DNA of 64,000 bases from Pratylenchus scribneri. Its lineage: Eukaryota > Nematoda > Chromadorea > Rhabditida > Pratylenchidae. Location: contig JAQSEB010000003.1 in the NCBI GenBank assembly GCA_030063045.1, positions 1,054,001 to 1,118,000 of the forward strand, given 5' to 3'. Positions within the stretch are counted from its first letter, which is position 1; each line of letters opens with the position of its first letter. Of this stretch, positions 10,701-19,580 are shown one piece after another. The notes below the pieces were generated by a model. It did not search any database and was not told where the DNA came from. It worked only from the letters and a program-made list of their open reading frames with translations. A program made the position numbers and the translations under genes.

Positions 10701-13700
10701 TCAATCAAAAAGTTCTTCATTTTTGAACCAAAATCTATAACATTTACTTAAGAATCCTTTACCATCTTAGAGATTAATGCTCATATTAATCAATTTTACC
10801 TTTTCGAATTTGATCAATTTACAAATTTTATACAATTATTTTAAATAGATTAAATTGTATATTTATATTTAATTAAGTCTATTTATTTCATTTTAATTTA
10901 TTTGAATCTAAAATTAATAAAAAAAATTAATATTATAAATTTTTTATAGGCAATAATTTTTGCTTCCCGTGCCCCACTGTCCATCATTTTTGTTGGCATC
11001 GGCGACGATGACCAAGAGCTTGGTGAATTGGAGAGGTTGGCCACCGCGGGCACTCGCCTCAATTTCCATGGCCGAAAACCGGAAAGGGATTGCACACAAG
11101 TAAAAAAAGGGGGAAATTTTTTTAAAAAATATGGCCAAATTTTCTCCCGGCAGTATGTTTCGGTGCCTGGTTGCCGTTTGGATGAGGCAAAATTGTCCGA
11201 TTTGAAGGCATTGATTGCGGAAAGGGGCCTGGCCACTTTGAGTGCACAAATGTGCAGTTGGATGATGAGGAATGGTAATCAAAATAAAAAAATTATTTTT
11301 TAAATTATTTTCTTGGAATTTTACAATTTCCACTATTTTTAATAGCAATTTTCTTATAAAAATACGTAGGGAATTTTTTGAAATATTTCAACAAAATTTT
11401 CGTGAATTTATATCATTTTTGAATTAAAAAGCTAAAATTATGAAAATTCGAAAAATTTTCTAATTTTTGACATTAAATTGATGGGGGCTTATTCACCAAA
11501 AAGAATTAAAATATCATATTTTGTAGGTATTTTATCTATAAATGCTTTGCTCATTCTTGGAAATAATTCTTTAAAGCCAGTAAAATTATTAAGTTTTTTT
11601 GGGCAATTTATCAAAATACTCTACTCATTTTTGCCACTTAAAATTTTTCTTTCATTCTTCAATTATTTTTGAAAATTAAGTCGATTAATCGCCCTAATCA
11701 TTAATTTTGGCATATATAAAATTTATAATTTTCCCTAAAGGCTATCAAAAAGCTCCACCCAGCTTGTTGGATTTTGAACCGACCACGCCCACAACTTTGA
11801 TTGCGGCAAATTGCAACAAATCACCGGTGAGAATTTTCACGAAAATTATATCTCAATTTGATCTAGGCCAAATATTACATAAATCTGTGGTTTTCATTAA
11901 TCATTAAATAAAATCAGAATTTTTATGACTAATTTGATTTTTTATCCTTCTAAAAAATTAAAATAAATTATTTTTAGACTAAATCGGATTTATTTTAGAT
12001 TATATAATTTCACTATTAATGAAATTCTCGTAAAATTTTCATGAAAATTATTTGAATAATTAGCTAAATTCTTTTTCCCTTTTCCTACCAAATAAATTTA
12101 AAATAAATCAAAAAATCCTTCAAAAAATCCATAAATACGTGCCATTCATTCATTTCCCTTTCTCTAATTTCTGAGGCGCCATCCGCTTCAAACGCCTCCG
12201 CCCCAATCGCCATCACCGTTCATCAGCAGCAACCACCACCTGCTCACCGGCGCTCGCTCTTCGACCGGCTCACTGACCATTGGTATTGGCACCAACAACG
12301 GCGGAGACGGCGTAAATCCTGCGCATCCACTTCAAAACAGCATCACGGCGGGGACAGTGGCAGGGAAAATCAGCAACAAAGGCGGCGGCACAAAGGCCGG
12401 TCGACGTCAACTTGAAGGCCGAGGGGGCAGCCATCCCTCTATGCTGATGATGATGGCATCGCCCACTGCTTCCACTTCATCTTCATCGGGTTAGGCCATG
12501 GGGATGGGGCTATCGTATATTTGGTCAAAAATTAGTCAGCCTGCAAATTATAATTAATACAACAATGCCTAATCTAATGATTTAAATCACAATTTATTAA
12601 ATACATTCTAAATTGTAATTCATTAATTTTTGTACCTATAAGACTGAAAAGTTATAAGGATTTTTATTTTTTAATCTTACCGTATTCTCCATTCCATTCC
12701 TAATTAAAACTTATAGGCGAAGGACCCCATCCAAATCAACAATCTAAATTTTTAATAAATTTTCAAAAAATTCAATAGACAATTCTGACAATTTAAGGGT
12801 ATTTTCTATTTTGGCGCATTGGAGGCTTGAATGGAAAAATTTCGGGATTATTTTTTTCATATTCTCCAAAAAAACTTAGAGGGACACTAACTTTTAATTT
12901 CACTAATTCCTTTATAAAAATCTATCATAAATTTATTATTCTCAAATTACCATATACCATATTGGAGGGATCTTAAAATTATAAATAATAAAGAATTTAC
13001 TTCACAATTAATAAGCTTAAACTTAATCAAAATTAAACAAATTTTCAGGGCATGTTTCAATGATTGGCGGTGCCACAATTTCTTCGCCAGGCAGTATCAT
13101 TTCCACGGGCTATGCCACCAGCAACAGCAGCACAATATCATCATCTACTCTGGGTTCTGCCTCATCAGTAATTGGCCGGAAAAGTCCGGCAATAATGCCA
13201 ACCAGCGTACAGCAACGATTCCGAAATTTGGGTATGCATAAAAACTTTCTTTTCGAAACAGGACTTTTCCTTACATTAATCCATCTTTTGGCAATAGCTT
13301 AACAAAGCAAATAATTCGGGAAAACGATATGCCCTTTAAAAAGCCTAAAATAGCCTTTAAAAAGTTGCTTAGAAAAATTCTTAAAAATTTGTAAAAGTTA
13401 CTTTTTCTTAATTAGTAATATTCTGGTTTTTTAATTCAAAACATGTCGTTTTTTTATATTTGGAACTCATAAAATTACGTAAGCCAGTTTTTAGAAATAT
13501 TAGACTTTCAAATGATAAGATAAGTTACTTCGTTTTGAGCTATATAAAAAAATGGTCCTGAAATGGTAGTATTTAAACATCCCATAATTTATAAAATATA
13601 CACATAAAATTTTTATTCGGCCGAATCGCTTGGCCGTAATCTTTTAATTGGCTACCAAAATAAAGGGGAAGCTTATAGCATTTTATCGAGTAAAAAAATT

Positions 13701-14011
13701 TCAAAATTAAGAATTTTTTCAAATAAATATTTGATTTTTCCATTCCTCCATTTCTTTTAGAGCTGAACGATTTGTCCATGTCATCATTGCCGGGCTCGCC
13801 TCGGCGTCGTTTGCCAAGCACAAATTCTGTACAACAAAATTGTTCAACAAAAATTCAACAGCATAGAAAGACGGATTCGGGCGGCGGATTTGTGGCCTCA
13901 TCCAAAGCCCAACTGAATCGACAGCAACATTTTTCCGAGGGCCGTTCCTTTTCCACTCAACAATCATCGAATGGGAATGAGCAGCGAATGGCCAAGGCTC
14001 TAAAACAATGA
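4749..14011 (+). CDS. Copine-family protein (C2A-C2B-vWA) with degenerate metal sites, about 19 exons
   Basis: Copines are cytosolic proteins that bind membranes through two C2 domains and bind partners through a vWA domain. Exons by frame and phase: 4749-4867 (5' limit open), 5636-5846, 6336-6556, 6906-6936, 6981-7085, 7479-7665, 8223-8316, 8366-8519, 8564-8632, 9220-9395, 9442-9517, 10091-10215, 10262-10397, 10950-11099, 11154-11274, 11741-11826, 12176-12489, 13049-13231, 13761-14011. The vWA identity is firm: FGFGAKIPP, SQEFCL, NLDTDPYC and APLSIIFVGIGDDD are copine hallmarks. All junctions agree in phase except that between 11826 and 12176. No in-frame ATG or acceptor was found before 4776, so the N-terminus is unresolved. 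The closest relatives among nematode copines would be the C2-bearing NRA-1/GEM-4 type; I assign no symbol. Confidence 0.8.
5099..5341. mobile_element. 243-bp MITE with 33-bp inverted ends in copine intron 1
   Basis: The left end (5099-5131) begins TGGGTACTTATCCAGTTTAG and the right end (5309-5341) is its reverse complement over about 33 bases. It is flanked by ATAA on both sides (5095-5098 and 5342-5345), which fits a 4-bp target duplication. No coding capacity. It sits inside the intron 4868-5635. Confidence 0.8.
5636..6936 (+). other. Copine C2A domain exons
   Basis: The exons at 5636, 6336 and 6906 encode the first C2 domain. ICRNIECDLQQSAAGSIVC stands where copines normally have a CxNL..D..SKSDP calcium loop, so the loop aspartates are gone. 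GRENFVDLPNVVAVEFQLE and VQFLRLDICDLFG match the following strands, and the second keeps a DxxD pair. The donor ATG|GTCTGC at 5847 is weak but is the only one that keeps the frame. Confidence 0.65.
6937..6980 (+). other. GC-AG intron, 44 bp
   Basis: The phase-correct junction is GAG|GCAATT ... TTTCTAG|GCC. No GT lies at a position that would keep the copine frame. The GC donor is inferred from frame continuity. Confidence 0.5.
7086..7478 (+). other. GC-AG intron with consensus CAG|GCAAGT donor
   Basis: The junction CAG|GCAAGT ... TTCTAAG|GTG joins GTAQ to VFFEIHR in phase 0. CAG|GCAAGT is the standard sequence of GC-type donors. The nearby GT (7090) would break the frame. The intron holds no other feature. 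Confidence 0.6.
8317..8365 (+). other. GC-AG intron, 49 bp
   Basis: The junction AG|GCACTT ... TTTCCAG|G keeps the frame between DIARR and ELRFLCF. No GT in the region gives the required phase. Confidence 0.45.
9220..11826 (+). other. Copine vWA domain exons
   Basis: Seven exons encode a complete copine vWA domain, from SFLEYIAAGSALNLAFAIDF to LSAQMCSWMMRNGYQKAPP. The three metal-ion-dependent-adhesion-site positions are altered. The DxTxS motif reads DFSRPD, the Thr of the 'GPTNF' loop is missing (NMAHLSHV) and the 'TDG' Asp is Arg (ITRGIFDD). The glycine- and hydrophobic-core positions are kept. Splice sites are canonical GT-AG here. Confidence 0.8.
12176..12489 (+). other. Copine tail exon with an unresolved splice phase
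   Basis: The frame that looks coding is low-complexity (TPPPQSPSPF, GSLTIGIGTNN, ASPTASTSSSSG) and joins the next exon cleanly (G|GTTAGG at 12490, acceptor at 13048). The preceding exon ends in phase 0 at 11826, but every AG near here (12175, 12226, 12229) needs phase 2. Taken literally, the phase-0 join reads a basic Gln/Arg-rich frame that stops at TGA about 12412. So there is either a 1-2 base error, a missed mini-exon, or two alternative tails. Confidence 0.45.
13049..14011 (+). other. Copine C-terminal tail exons (Ser/Gly/Gln-rich)
   Basis: Exons 13049-13231 and 13761-14011 join in phase (TTG G|GTATGC, TTTTAG|AG CTG). They encode a disordered tail with MIGGATISSPGSII, SSSTLGSASSVIG, SLPGSPRRRLPS and a Gln-rich end stopping at TGA 14009-14011. 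Copines usually end with a short variable tail, so this extension of more than 200 residues is long. Confidence 0.6.
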
Positions 14012-15130
14012 TCCCTGTGAACCATGGAACTGAATGAATTAAAAAATTGAATGAATTTATTTGATCTCTTAATTATTTTACAAATTTTTCATCAATCTCT
14101 TTGCATCCATTTTATCAATAATTTCCGTGAATTTATCTTTTCCACATATCCTAATTAATAATATATTTTTGATGTATTTTTGGTGGAGCTTAATTCATTA
14201 TTTTTCATCCCTTATTTTGCATATGCAAATTTTTTGCATTAAAATAAGCAATATTATTTTATATTTTCCATTGTTTCGTCTGCTCCATTTTTATTACTAT
14301 ATATTTGGGCAATTAATTTTTATGAATAAAATTGAAAAAAATATTGTAGTTTGTAGCTTATATCGAAGGGAGACAATTTGGGATTTTTTATTTCCACGGA
14401 ATTCTCCATAGTTTATATTATTGTTACACTTTTCGAATTTTTGTATAATTAATTTCACCCATAATTAATTTTTAAATATTCAATATCCAATTTTGGCAAC
14501 AATAACATATGTGTAATTTTTTACACTTTTAAGGCATTAAATATAAATTTTTCTACTACAAATTCTCAATCCATTAAACATCTTAACGATTCACTAAATT
14601 AATTTAATTAAGCTAATTTAAATAATCATTATTATTTTGAAATTTAAATACTAGCATTTTCATTGTTGTTTTTCGACAAATTAAATGCTTTCCTAAAAGC
14701 TTAAAGAGATGAATAATTTTTTCCACTTGTTGAAAATAATTCCATATTTCATTGTTATTTGTAAGAATTATTCATGCTTCCTTTTAGAGAAAAATTCAAT
14801 GGGAATGGGAGCAAATAAATATGATGTTTTTGAATGAATAACAGATAAAATATGAATAAAAGAAATTATGAAAATTTTGATTAATTTGTAAATAAAACAT
14901 TGTTTCCATTTTTGACGTCAAAAAATTAAAATAAAAAAATAAATAAAATTTCCGTGACCGCAAGCCTAATTATAAATATATTTATCCATGGAATTAAATT
15001 CCCAAATCCCAACAAACTTTTGTAACCTTTCTCAAATCTGCTCTCTATATTTGCACTAAGAAGCTAACAAAAAGGTTTATAAATTTTTTATATAATTTTT
15101 TCAAATCATTATTCCATAAATATTATTTAA
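14012..15130. other. Gene-free AT-rich DNA, including the copine 3' UTR
   Basis: Several AATAAA words occur, for example near 14324, and could end the copine transcript. The open frame at 14127-14411 is hydrophobic only because the DNA is T-rich; I saw no supported gene. Confidence 0.35.
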
Positions 15131-15132
15131 AG

Positions 15133-15218
15133 GAAATTAATATGGAGTTTGAGTGCTATCTACATTTTGTTAATTTCCATCGCCGTGTACTTTTACAAAT
15201 ACAATCAATTATCTGAAA
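15133..15218 (+). other. Possible upstream transmembrane exon
   Basis: Between acceptor-like AAAG (15132) and donor GTATTC (15219) one frame encodes a single membrane segment, LSAIYILLISIAVYFYKYNQ. It would suit the first membrane helix of the downstream otopetrin-like gene, but its phase 1 end does not fit the phase 0 start at 16082. No in-frame ATG is visible; an ATG at 14987 is in a separate short frame. Confidence 0.25.
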
Positions 15219-15588
15219 GTATTCAAATTAATAATATATATAAAAAATTTGAAATTCGTAAAATTTTTTCAAGATGGAGACTCCTACTGGACCGTTTTTC
15301 GAGATCTTTTTTTTAAAAGTTTCCCATATGTATGCAACCAATGGGAAAAATCCTCTTTTTTCGAATTATCCCCCCGGTTTCGAGATATTAGCCTTAAACC
15401 GGTTTAAAAAATCAAACTTTTTCGGTTTACCCAGGTAAAATTTTTTTCCTTTTGCTTTTACGGTTTTGGACCTAGAGAGAGGGGGGTAAGTTAGAGTCTT
15501 AGCTACAAAATGATATATGGTTTGTGGGGTCTAAACTCAAAACCCAGGGCTGTGGAGGTGCGCAAAAATTGTCAACTCGGCACTTTTC

Positions 15589-15656
15589 CCTTTGTGGCCG
15601 ATTTGGTAAGAGGGGAGGAATTGGACGGAGGTCGCGGGTTCGAATCCCACCAAAGG
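15589..15656 (+). tRNA. tRNA-like sequence, probably SINE head or pseudo-tRNA
   Basis: The ends CCTTTG and CAAAGG can pair as an acceptor stem. An A-box-like TGGCCGATTTGG (15595-15606) and a consensus B box GGTTCGAATCC (15637-15647) stand about 30 bp apart. The T stem has one mismatch, and no clean anticodon arm is obvious in GGGGAGGAATTGGACGGAGG. So it is more likely a polymerase III promoter of a tRNA-derived element than a working tRNA. Confidence 0.4.
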
Positions 15657-15876
15657 CTAATAATTTTTTTAGAGGTTTTCGATGTCGGGTATCACAAATT
15701 TGAGGTTTATTTTGAAAAATAAACCGGTTCAAATTTTTAAACCGGTTCTGCGCGAGTTGAATTTTGATCAGAAAATTGGGGAATAAATTCTAATATGAAG
15801 AATAATCCTTCTAGGAATCTTTTAAAGCGCGATAGCGCTTTCTTTCTACCGTCCCACGTATTCCTTCCGTCACCCC

Positions 15877-15911
15877 TTAAGAACCAGCGGGCTTGCCCCG
15901 CTGGTTCTTAA
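15877..15911. repeat. Perfect 15-bp stem hairpin
   Basis: TTAAGAACCAGCGGG (15877-15891) is followed by a 5-base loop and its exact reverse complement (15897-15911). It lies at the end of the SINE-like block and may mark its terminus. Confidence 0.8.
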
Positions 15912-16081
15912 TTGTAAGCTTAAAGGAATATCGCATTTTTGTAATTTTAAGATTCCCTAAATTTTTAGTGTTTTCACACATTTATTCACTTCATTGGTGC
16001 AGCATTTATGTCATATTGTTTTCTCTACAAAGTAATATAAACGACATTTGATTTTTTTTATATAATTAAACAATTTTTCAG

Positions 16082-16716
16082 GATGATCATGAATTACATG
16101 AAGGACCGCAAAATGATATAAATCGAAGAATTACTGCATGTAAGGAAAAAATTCCCTTTAATATTAAAAAAAAAGAATTCAAATTTTTTTAGTAGGTGGC
16201 ATTGGCACAATCATTGCCATTTTATCAACTATAGATTTCTCCATATGGCCTTTTTCAATTTTAATCAATGAATTTTCATTACTGTTGTTCACAATTCTCC
16301 AAATTATTTATATAACTTGGAAACCAATGGTAAATTTAATTAAGATTTTTATTTTGTAATTATCACTTTTTAGATAATTGTTCCAAAGGGATCATTCGTT
16401 GCAATTTTTGGACTTGCCCATCTTTTATTCATAAATGGTTTCAAATTTTTCATTCAATGGATTATGATTCAACATTACAATGAAGATGATTGGGATGAAA
16501 TCGGTTTACAAATAAAATTAAATATTCCATTCAATTATTGAAATTTAAGCGGGTCCAAATGATTTTAACACAATGGCACTGCATTACTTTGTTTGGGTCA
16601 CTTCAATACAACATTCAAGCTGGTGCTTTTACACCATTCTAACAATTTGGGAAATACTATGGAAAGATGAATCGATTGTGCGCCAAAATAAATCAAAAAA
16701 AGATCACAAGATTTAG
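16082..16716 (+). CDS. Otopetrin-like multi-pass membrane protein, short form
   Basis: Exons 16082-16139, 16193-16329, 16374-16503 and 16550-16716 join in phase at GT-AG introns and end at TAG. The protein has about four to five hydrophobic segments. The order matches the otopetrin family (proton channels): a LGGIGTIIAIL segment, then LLLFTILQIIYI (family 'LFTFLQ.yFIF'), then VAIFGLAHLLFINGFKFF (family 'ARFGLMHl.aTNL'), then an acidic DDWDEI. A last segment, LHYFVWVTSIQHSSWCFYTI, precedes a Lys-rich end. At about 164 residues plus any missing N-terminus it is far shorter than full otopetrins (typically more than 500). It could be a truncated copy or a short paralogue. The acceptor at 16192/16195 is a tandem AG and could give a one-codon difference. 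Confidence 0.5.
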
Positions 16717-16925
16717 ATGAAATTTTTAAACATTTTAAATATTCAATTTTTGAACATTATTAATATTCAATTTTTTAATGCGCCAGCGCCACACCATTCC
16801 CATTATTTATATCCAATATATTCTGTTTAACAAAATCGCATCCAATTTTTCAATTCCTCTTCTAATATAGAATATTTTATTTATAATAAAAGCCAAAATT
16901 TTTCGCTCCATTTTAAAAGATAAAA

Positions 16926-17133
16926 ATGATAATGATGATAAATTTACTCCCGTTTTTATTCACGATAATTATTTTTGCACTATTTTCTCTGATGAATGGG
17001 ATGGTATAAAATTAAATTAAATATTAAAATTTTTATTTTATATTTGAAGGCTGAGGGTGCCCATTTTTGCAATTCTGATTCCGATTGTCCCAAAAACTTG
17101 TGTTGCAATGCAAAAGGAATATTCCGTCTATGA
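16926..17133 (+). CDS. Tiny secreted Cys-rich peptide, interrupted by an in-frame TGA
   Basis: Exon 1 (16926-17003) starts at ATG and encodes a signal peptide, MINLLPFLFTIIIFALFSLM. A 46-bp GT-AG intron follows, joining in phase 0. Exon 2 (17050-17133) encodes AEGAHFCNSDSDCPKNLCC and a few more residues, then TGA (17131-17133). The pattern C-x6-C-x4-CC is that of small disulphide-knot peptides. Beyond the TGA the same frame continues for eight codons with two further cysteines before TAA (17158-17160). So the gene may be truncated by a nonsense change, or the shorter four-Cys form may be the product. I cannot assign a function. Confidence 0.5.
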
Positions 17134-17524
17134 AAAGGATATTGTGTGAAAAGCTGTTAATCAAAGGAAGTGCTACTCAATTGTTGATAATAATAATAAA
17201 TTAAATAAATGTCCTAATTCAAATAATAACCATCCCTTCGATCACTATTTGCCTTAAAGCATAAATTGATTAAAGATGAAAAAAAAATTAAATTGATGAA
17301 CTGAGAAGTGAGAATAGTGTGAATGTGAATATGAAAATGATTTTAGAATACTGTTTAGTATTACATTCACTTATATTCAGTATCATAATAATATCAATAT
17401 TTGCTTCCATTTCTTATAGTGGTATTTTGAAATAAATACTGTAAAAAATTTTATTAGAATCCCATGCTCTATTTGAAGTCCACCATAGAGAGCCTATGAA
17501 ATTTATATGGGCTTCTAATACGGA
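17134..17524. other. Gene-free AT-rich DNA
   Basis: Holds the 3' end of the small secreted gene and a fragment (about 17455-17523) sharing the GGGCTTCTAATA word with the element at 1905-2133. Nothing else was seen. Confidence 0.35.
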
Positions 17525-17848
17525 ATTATTCTTAAAAACAGGTGGAATTGTTCTTAAACAGGCGGAATTATTCTTAAAAAACAGAGGAATTATTTTAAAA
17601 ACAGGTGGAATTGTTCTTAAAAACAGGCGGAATTATTCTTAGAAAGGTGGAACTAAAACAGGCGGAATTAGTAAAACTTAGTCAACCAGGCGGAATTAAA
17701 ACTTAGTCAAAAAGGCGGAATTAAAACTTAGTCAAAAAGGTGGAATTAAAACTTATTAGTCAAAAAGGTGGAATTAAAACTTAGTCAAACAGGCGGAATT
17801 AAGACTTATTAGTCAAAAAGGCGGAATTAAAACTTAGTCAAACGGGCG
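17525..17848. repeat. Minisatellite based on AGGCGGAATT
   Basis: About 14 imperfect copies of a 22-30 bp unit with the core AGG(C/T)GGAATT. The first half has spacers of the ATTCTTAAAAAC type; the second half has AAAACTTAGTCAAAA spacers. The unit changes gradually along the array. Confidence 0.85.
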
Positions 17849-18077
17849 GTATTACTCTAATTAATCCCATTCTTTTAATTCTTTTCTTCCTTATACTTAA
17901 ATTATAATTATTTTAAAAATTCCATATCCAATTCTGCAATGTTTGGAACATTGGAATTAGAATGTAAAAGTAACTAAATTTTTATCTTGAATTCTTAAAC
18001 TTATTTTAAATGCTGCTTGGCATTATTTTTGAGAAATGAAAGAAATGACAAAATAATTTTTTCGAGATGCTTAATTT

Positions 18078-18583
18078 TAGACCCCGGCAAATGGTTCGGA
18101 TGGGTCTCACATGGCTCGAGAGACGACAGAGAAAAAAAGATATAAAGGATGCTGAGAGCCAATAAAATGGCTCTCTAGGAAAAACCATTTTTTGAATTGG
18201 CGAGTTGTTTGATTTAAAAAAAAGAATCATTTTTCGAATTGGCATTATTTTATTAACAAGCAGAGAAAAAGGAAAAGCGAGAACAATGAAGAAGTATGAC
18301 ATGACCTAGCCGCTGTCCACTTGATGGCTGTTGCTTATTGCTGCCCCCGATTGATTTTGGCCTGAGGGAAATTCAATCAGCGACATCCCAAGGGAAATCA
18401 AATGGACAGCGGCGAGGTCATACTTCAACATTGTTCTAGCTTGCTTTTTTTTCTCTGCAACAAAATGCCAATTCAAAAAATGGTTTTGTCTAGAGAGTAA
18501 TTTTTTGGCTCGCAATATGGCCTGTTGGCGGGGTCAGCGAGAGAGAGTAGCCATAGCTGAGCCGCCCGAACCATTTGCCGGGG
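18078..18583. mobile_element. Foldback element, about 506 bp
   Basis: The left end CCCCGGCAAATGGTTCGG (18082-18099) is the exact reverse complement of 18566-18583. Further inward the arms keep pairing: CCATTTTTTGAATTGGC with GCCAATTCAAAAAATGG (about 18186 and 18468), and a GAAGTATGACATGACCT-like arm with AGGTCATACTTC, followed by GCTGTCCA/TGGACAGC. The whole block is therefore a long imperfect palindrome centred near 18345. Two overlapping minus-strand open frames within it are by-products. Confidence 0.75.
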
Positions 18584-18591
18584 CTCGGTAA

Positions 18592-18960
18592 TGTTTTAGC
18601 GCCGCACGTTTTAGCGCCAGCGACTTTGGCGAGTCATAACTCAGCAAAGAAGAAACCATTTGAGACAATCTTGGTATCATTGGATAGAGCTATTCAAGCT
18701 CTATTGAATAGTGGATAAAACTTTTTTGATAAATGAAAATTTAAGTGACTTAAAGTCGAAAAACTGAATACAAGTCGCTTTTTCTTACTTGGAAGCTTGT
18801 AATTAAGAGGATATTTAACTTTTCATAAATTGTTATATGTCATTTAATAGAGTTTGATTAGCTCTATCCAATGATACCAAGATCGCCTCAAATGGTTTCT
18901 TCTTTGCTGAGTTATGACTCGCCAAAGTCGCTGGCGCTAAAACGTGCGGCGCTAAAACGT
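18592..18960. mobile_element. Second inverted-repeat element with arms of about 120 bp
   Basis: The left arm (about 18592-18715) includes GTTTTAGCGCCGCACGTTTT, CTTTGGCGAGTCATAACTC and AAGAAGAAACCATTTGAG; the right arm (about 18836-18960) is its reverse complement with few differences. The central spacer is about 120 bp. There is no coding capacity. Confidence 0.8.
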
Positions 18961-18961
18961 C

Positions 18962-18983
18962 CCGGTCCGTTTGCCGGGGTCTA
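18962..18983. repeat. Third copy of the foldback terminus
   Basis: This is the reverse complement of the 18078-18099 end (TAGACCCCGGCAAA...) with two differences, and includes the TAGA/TCTA outer bases. It shows that the element at 18592-18960 is bracketed by two copies of the same terminus (18566-18583 and here), as if it had inserted next to or within the outer element's right end. Confidence 0.65.
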
Positions 18984-19250
18984 CTTAATTTTTAATTTCG
19001 GCAATTCCATTTAACCAATTTTGATCATCCCTTTTGAATCATTTTATGTGTTTTATAATAACTATTTATTTAATTAATTGATTACATTTAATCTCGAACC
19101 AAAAAATATCAGACCATTTATTTTTTTAAATAAAAGGACGCTCACTTTTGCTCATTTTTTACATTCAATTTAGAATTTATTGATAAAAATACCAATTTTT
19201 CATTTTTATACAATTTTTGAATTCACTGTCCCAAATTAATTAAACGAAAA
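18984..19250. promoter_or_regulatory. Upstream region of the phosphatase locus
   Basis: AT-rich DNA between the foldback elements and the ATG at 19251. No firm core-promoter motif can be singled out. The position makes it the likely 5' region of first exon A. Confidence 0.25.
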
Positions 19251-19500
19251 ATGGCAGCAAAAATTTCTACAATTCAATTCGCACCAAAATTGGCAAATGC
19301 CGAGCATATTTGGCGATCTTTTGACACTTTCCTCTTCGATGCTGACGGCGTTTTATGGCGTGAAATATTCCCATTGGAAGGGGCCATACAATTGGTGGAC
19401 AAATTGGTTTCGGCTGGCAAACGGGTTATGATTGTGACGAACAATTCGACGAGGGATGCCGAAATGCATGCAGAAAAATGCGCAAAAATGGGTTTCAAAG
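19251..19500 (+). CDS. Phosphoglycolate/4-nitrophenyl-phosphatase-like first exon A (intact motif I)
   Basis: The exon starts at ATG and encodes the N-terminus of a HAD-superfamily phosphatase of the PGP/PDXP type. FLFDADGVLWRE is motif I, with the nucleophile Asp and the second catalytic Asp, and VTNNSTRDAE is motif II. It ends GFKG with a phase-1 donor AAAG|GTTCGC at 19501. No matching exons 2-5 follow before the next homologous first exon at 20993. It could be an orphan duplicate whose frame runs on to a stop near 19577, or an alternative first exon spliced to 21316, which has the matching phase. 48 of 72 residues agree with exon B from KLA onward. Confidence 0.65.
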
Positions 19501-19580
19501 GTTCGCTAATTAAAAATGGAGCAGCCCAACTTTTCGCCGGGCCATTTGGTGCCATTTGTGATAATGATAATTCATAATGA

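Larger units (their letters stand above)
15280..15911. mobile_element. SINE-like or composite insertion with a tRNA-like segment and hairpins
   Basis: A block of higher GC content than its flanks. It holds palindromic TTAAACCGGTTTAA words (about 15391-15405) and related AAACCGGTT words near 15721-15748. It also has a tRNA-like segment (15589-15656), a hairpin AAAGCGC-GATA-GCGCTTT (about 15824-15841) and a perfect 15-bp hairpin at its right end. Exact ends and target duplications were not found. Confidence 0.45.

Noticed and set aside
14127..14411. 94-residue hydrophobic open frame
   Set aside because: T-rich DNA downstream of the copine gene reads as Phe/Leu/Ile by chance; no loop pattern or family match was seen.
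15499..15732. Minus-strand open frame containing FGGIRTRDLRP
   Set aside because: This peptide is the antisense translation of a tRNA T-arm (GGTTCGAATCC) and is a known false protein from tRNA-derived elements; the overlapping plus-strand frame 15510-15722 is rejected for the same reason.
18006..18515. Two minus-strand open frames
   Set aside because: Both lie in the arms of the foldback element and mirror each other (for example the KMVF/NHFLNWHF parts come from the inverted CCATTTTTTGAATTGGC arms).
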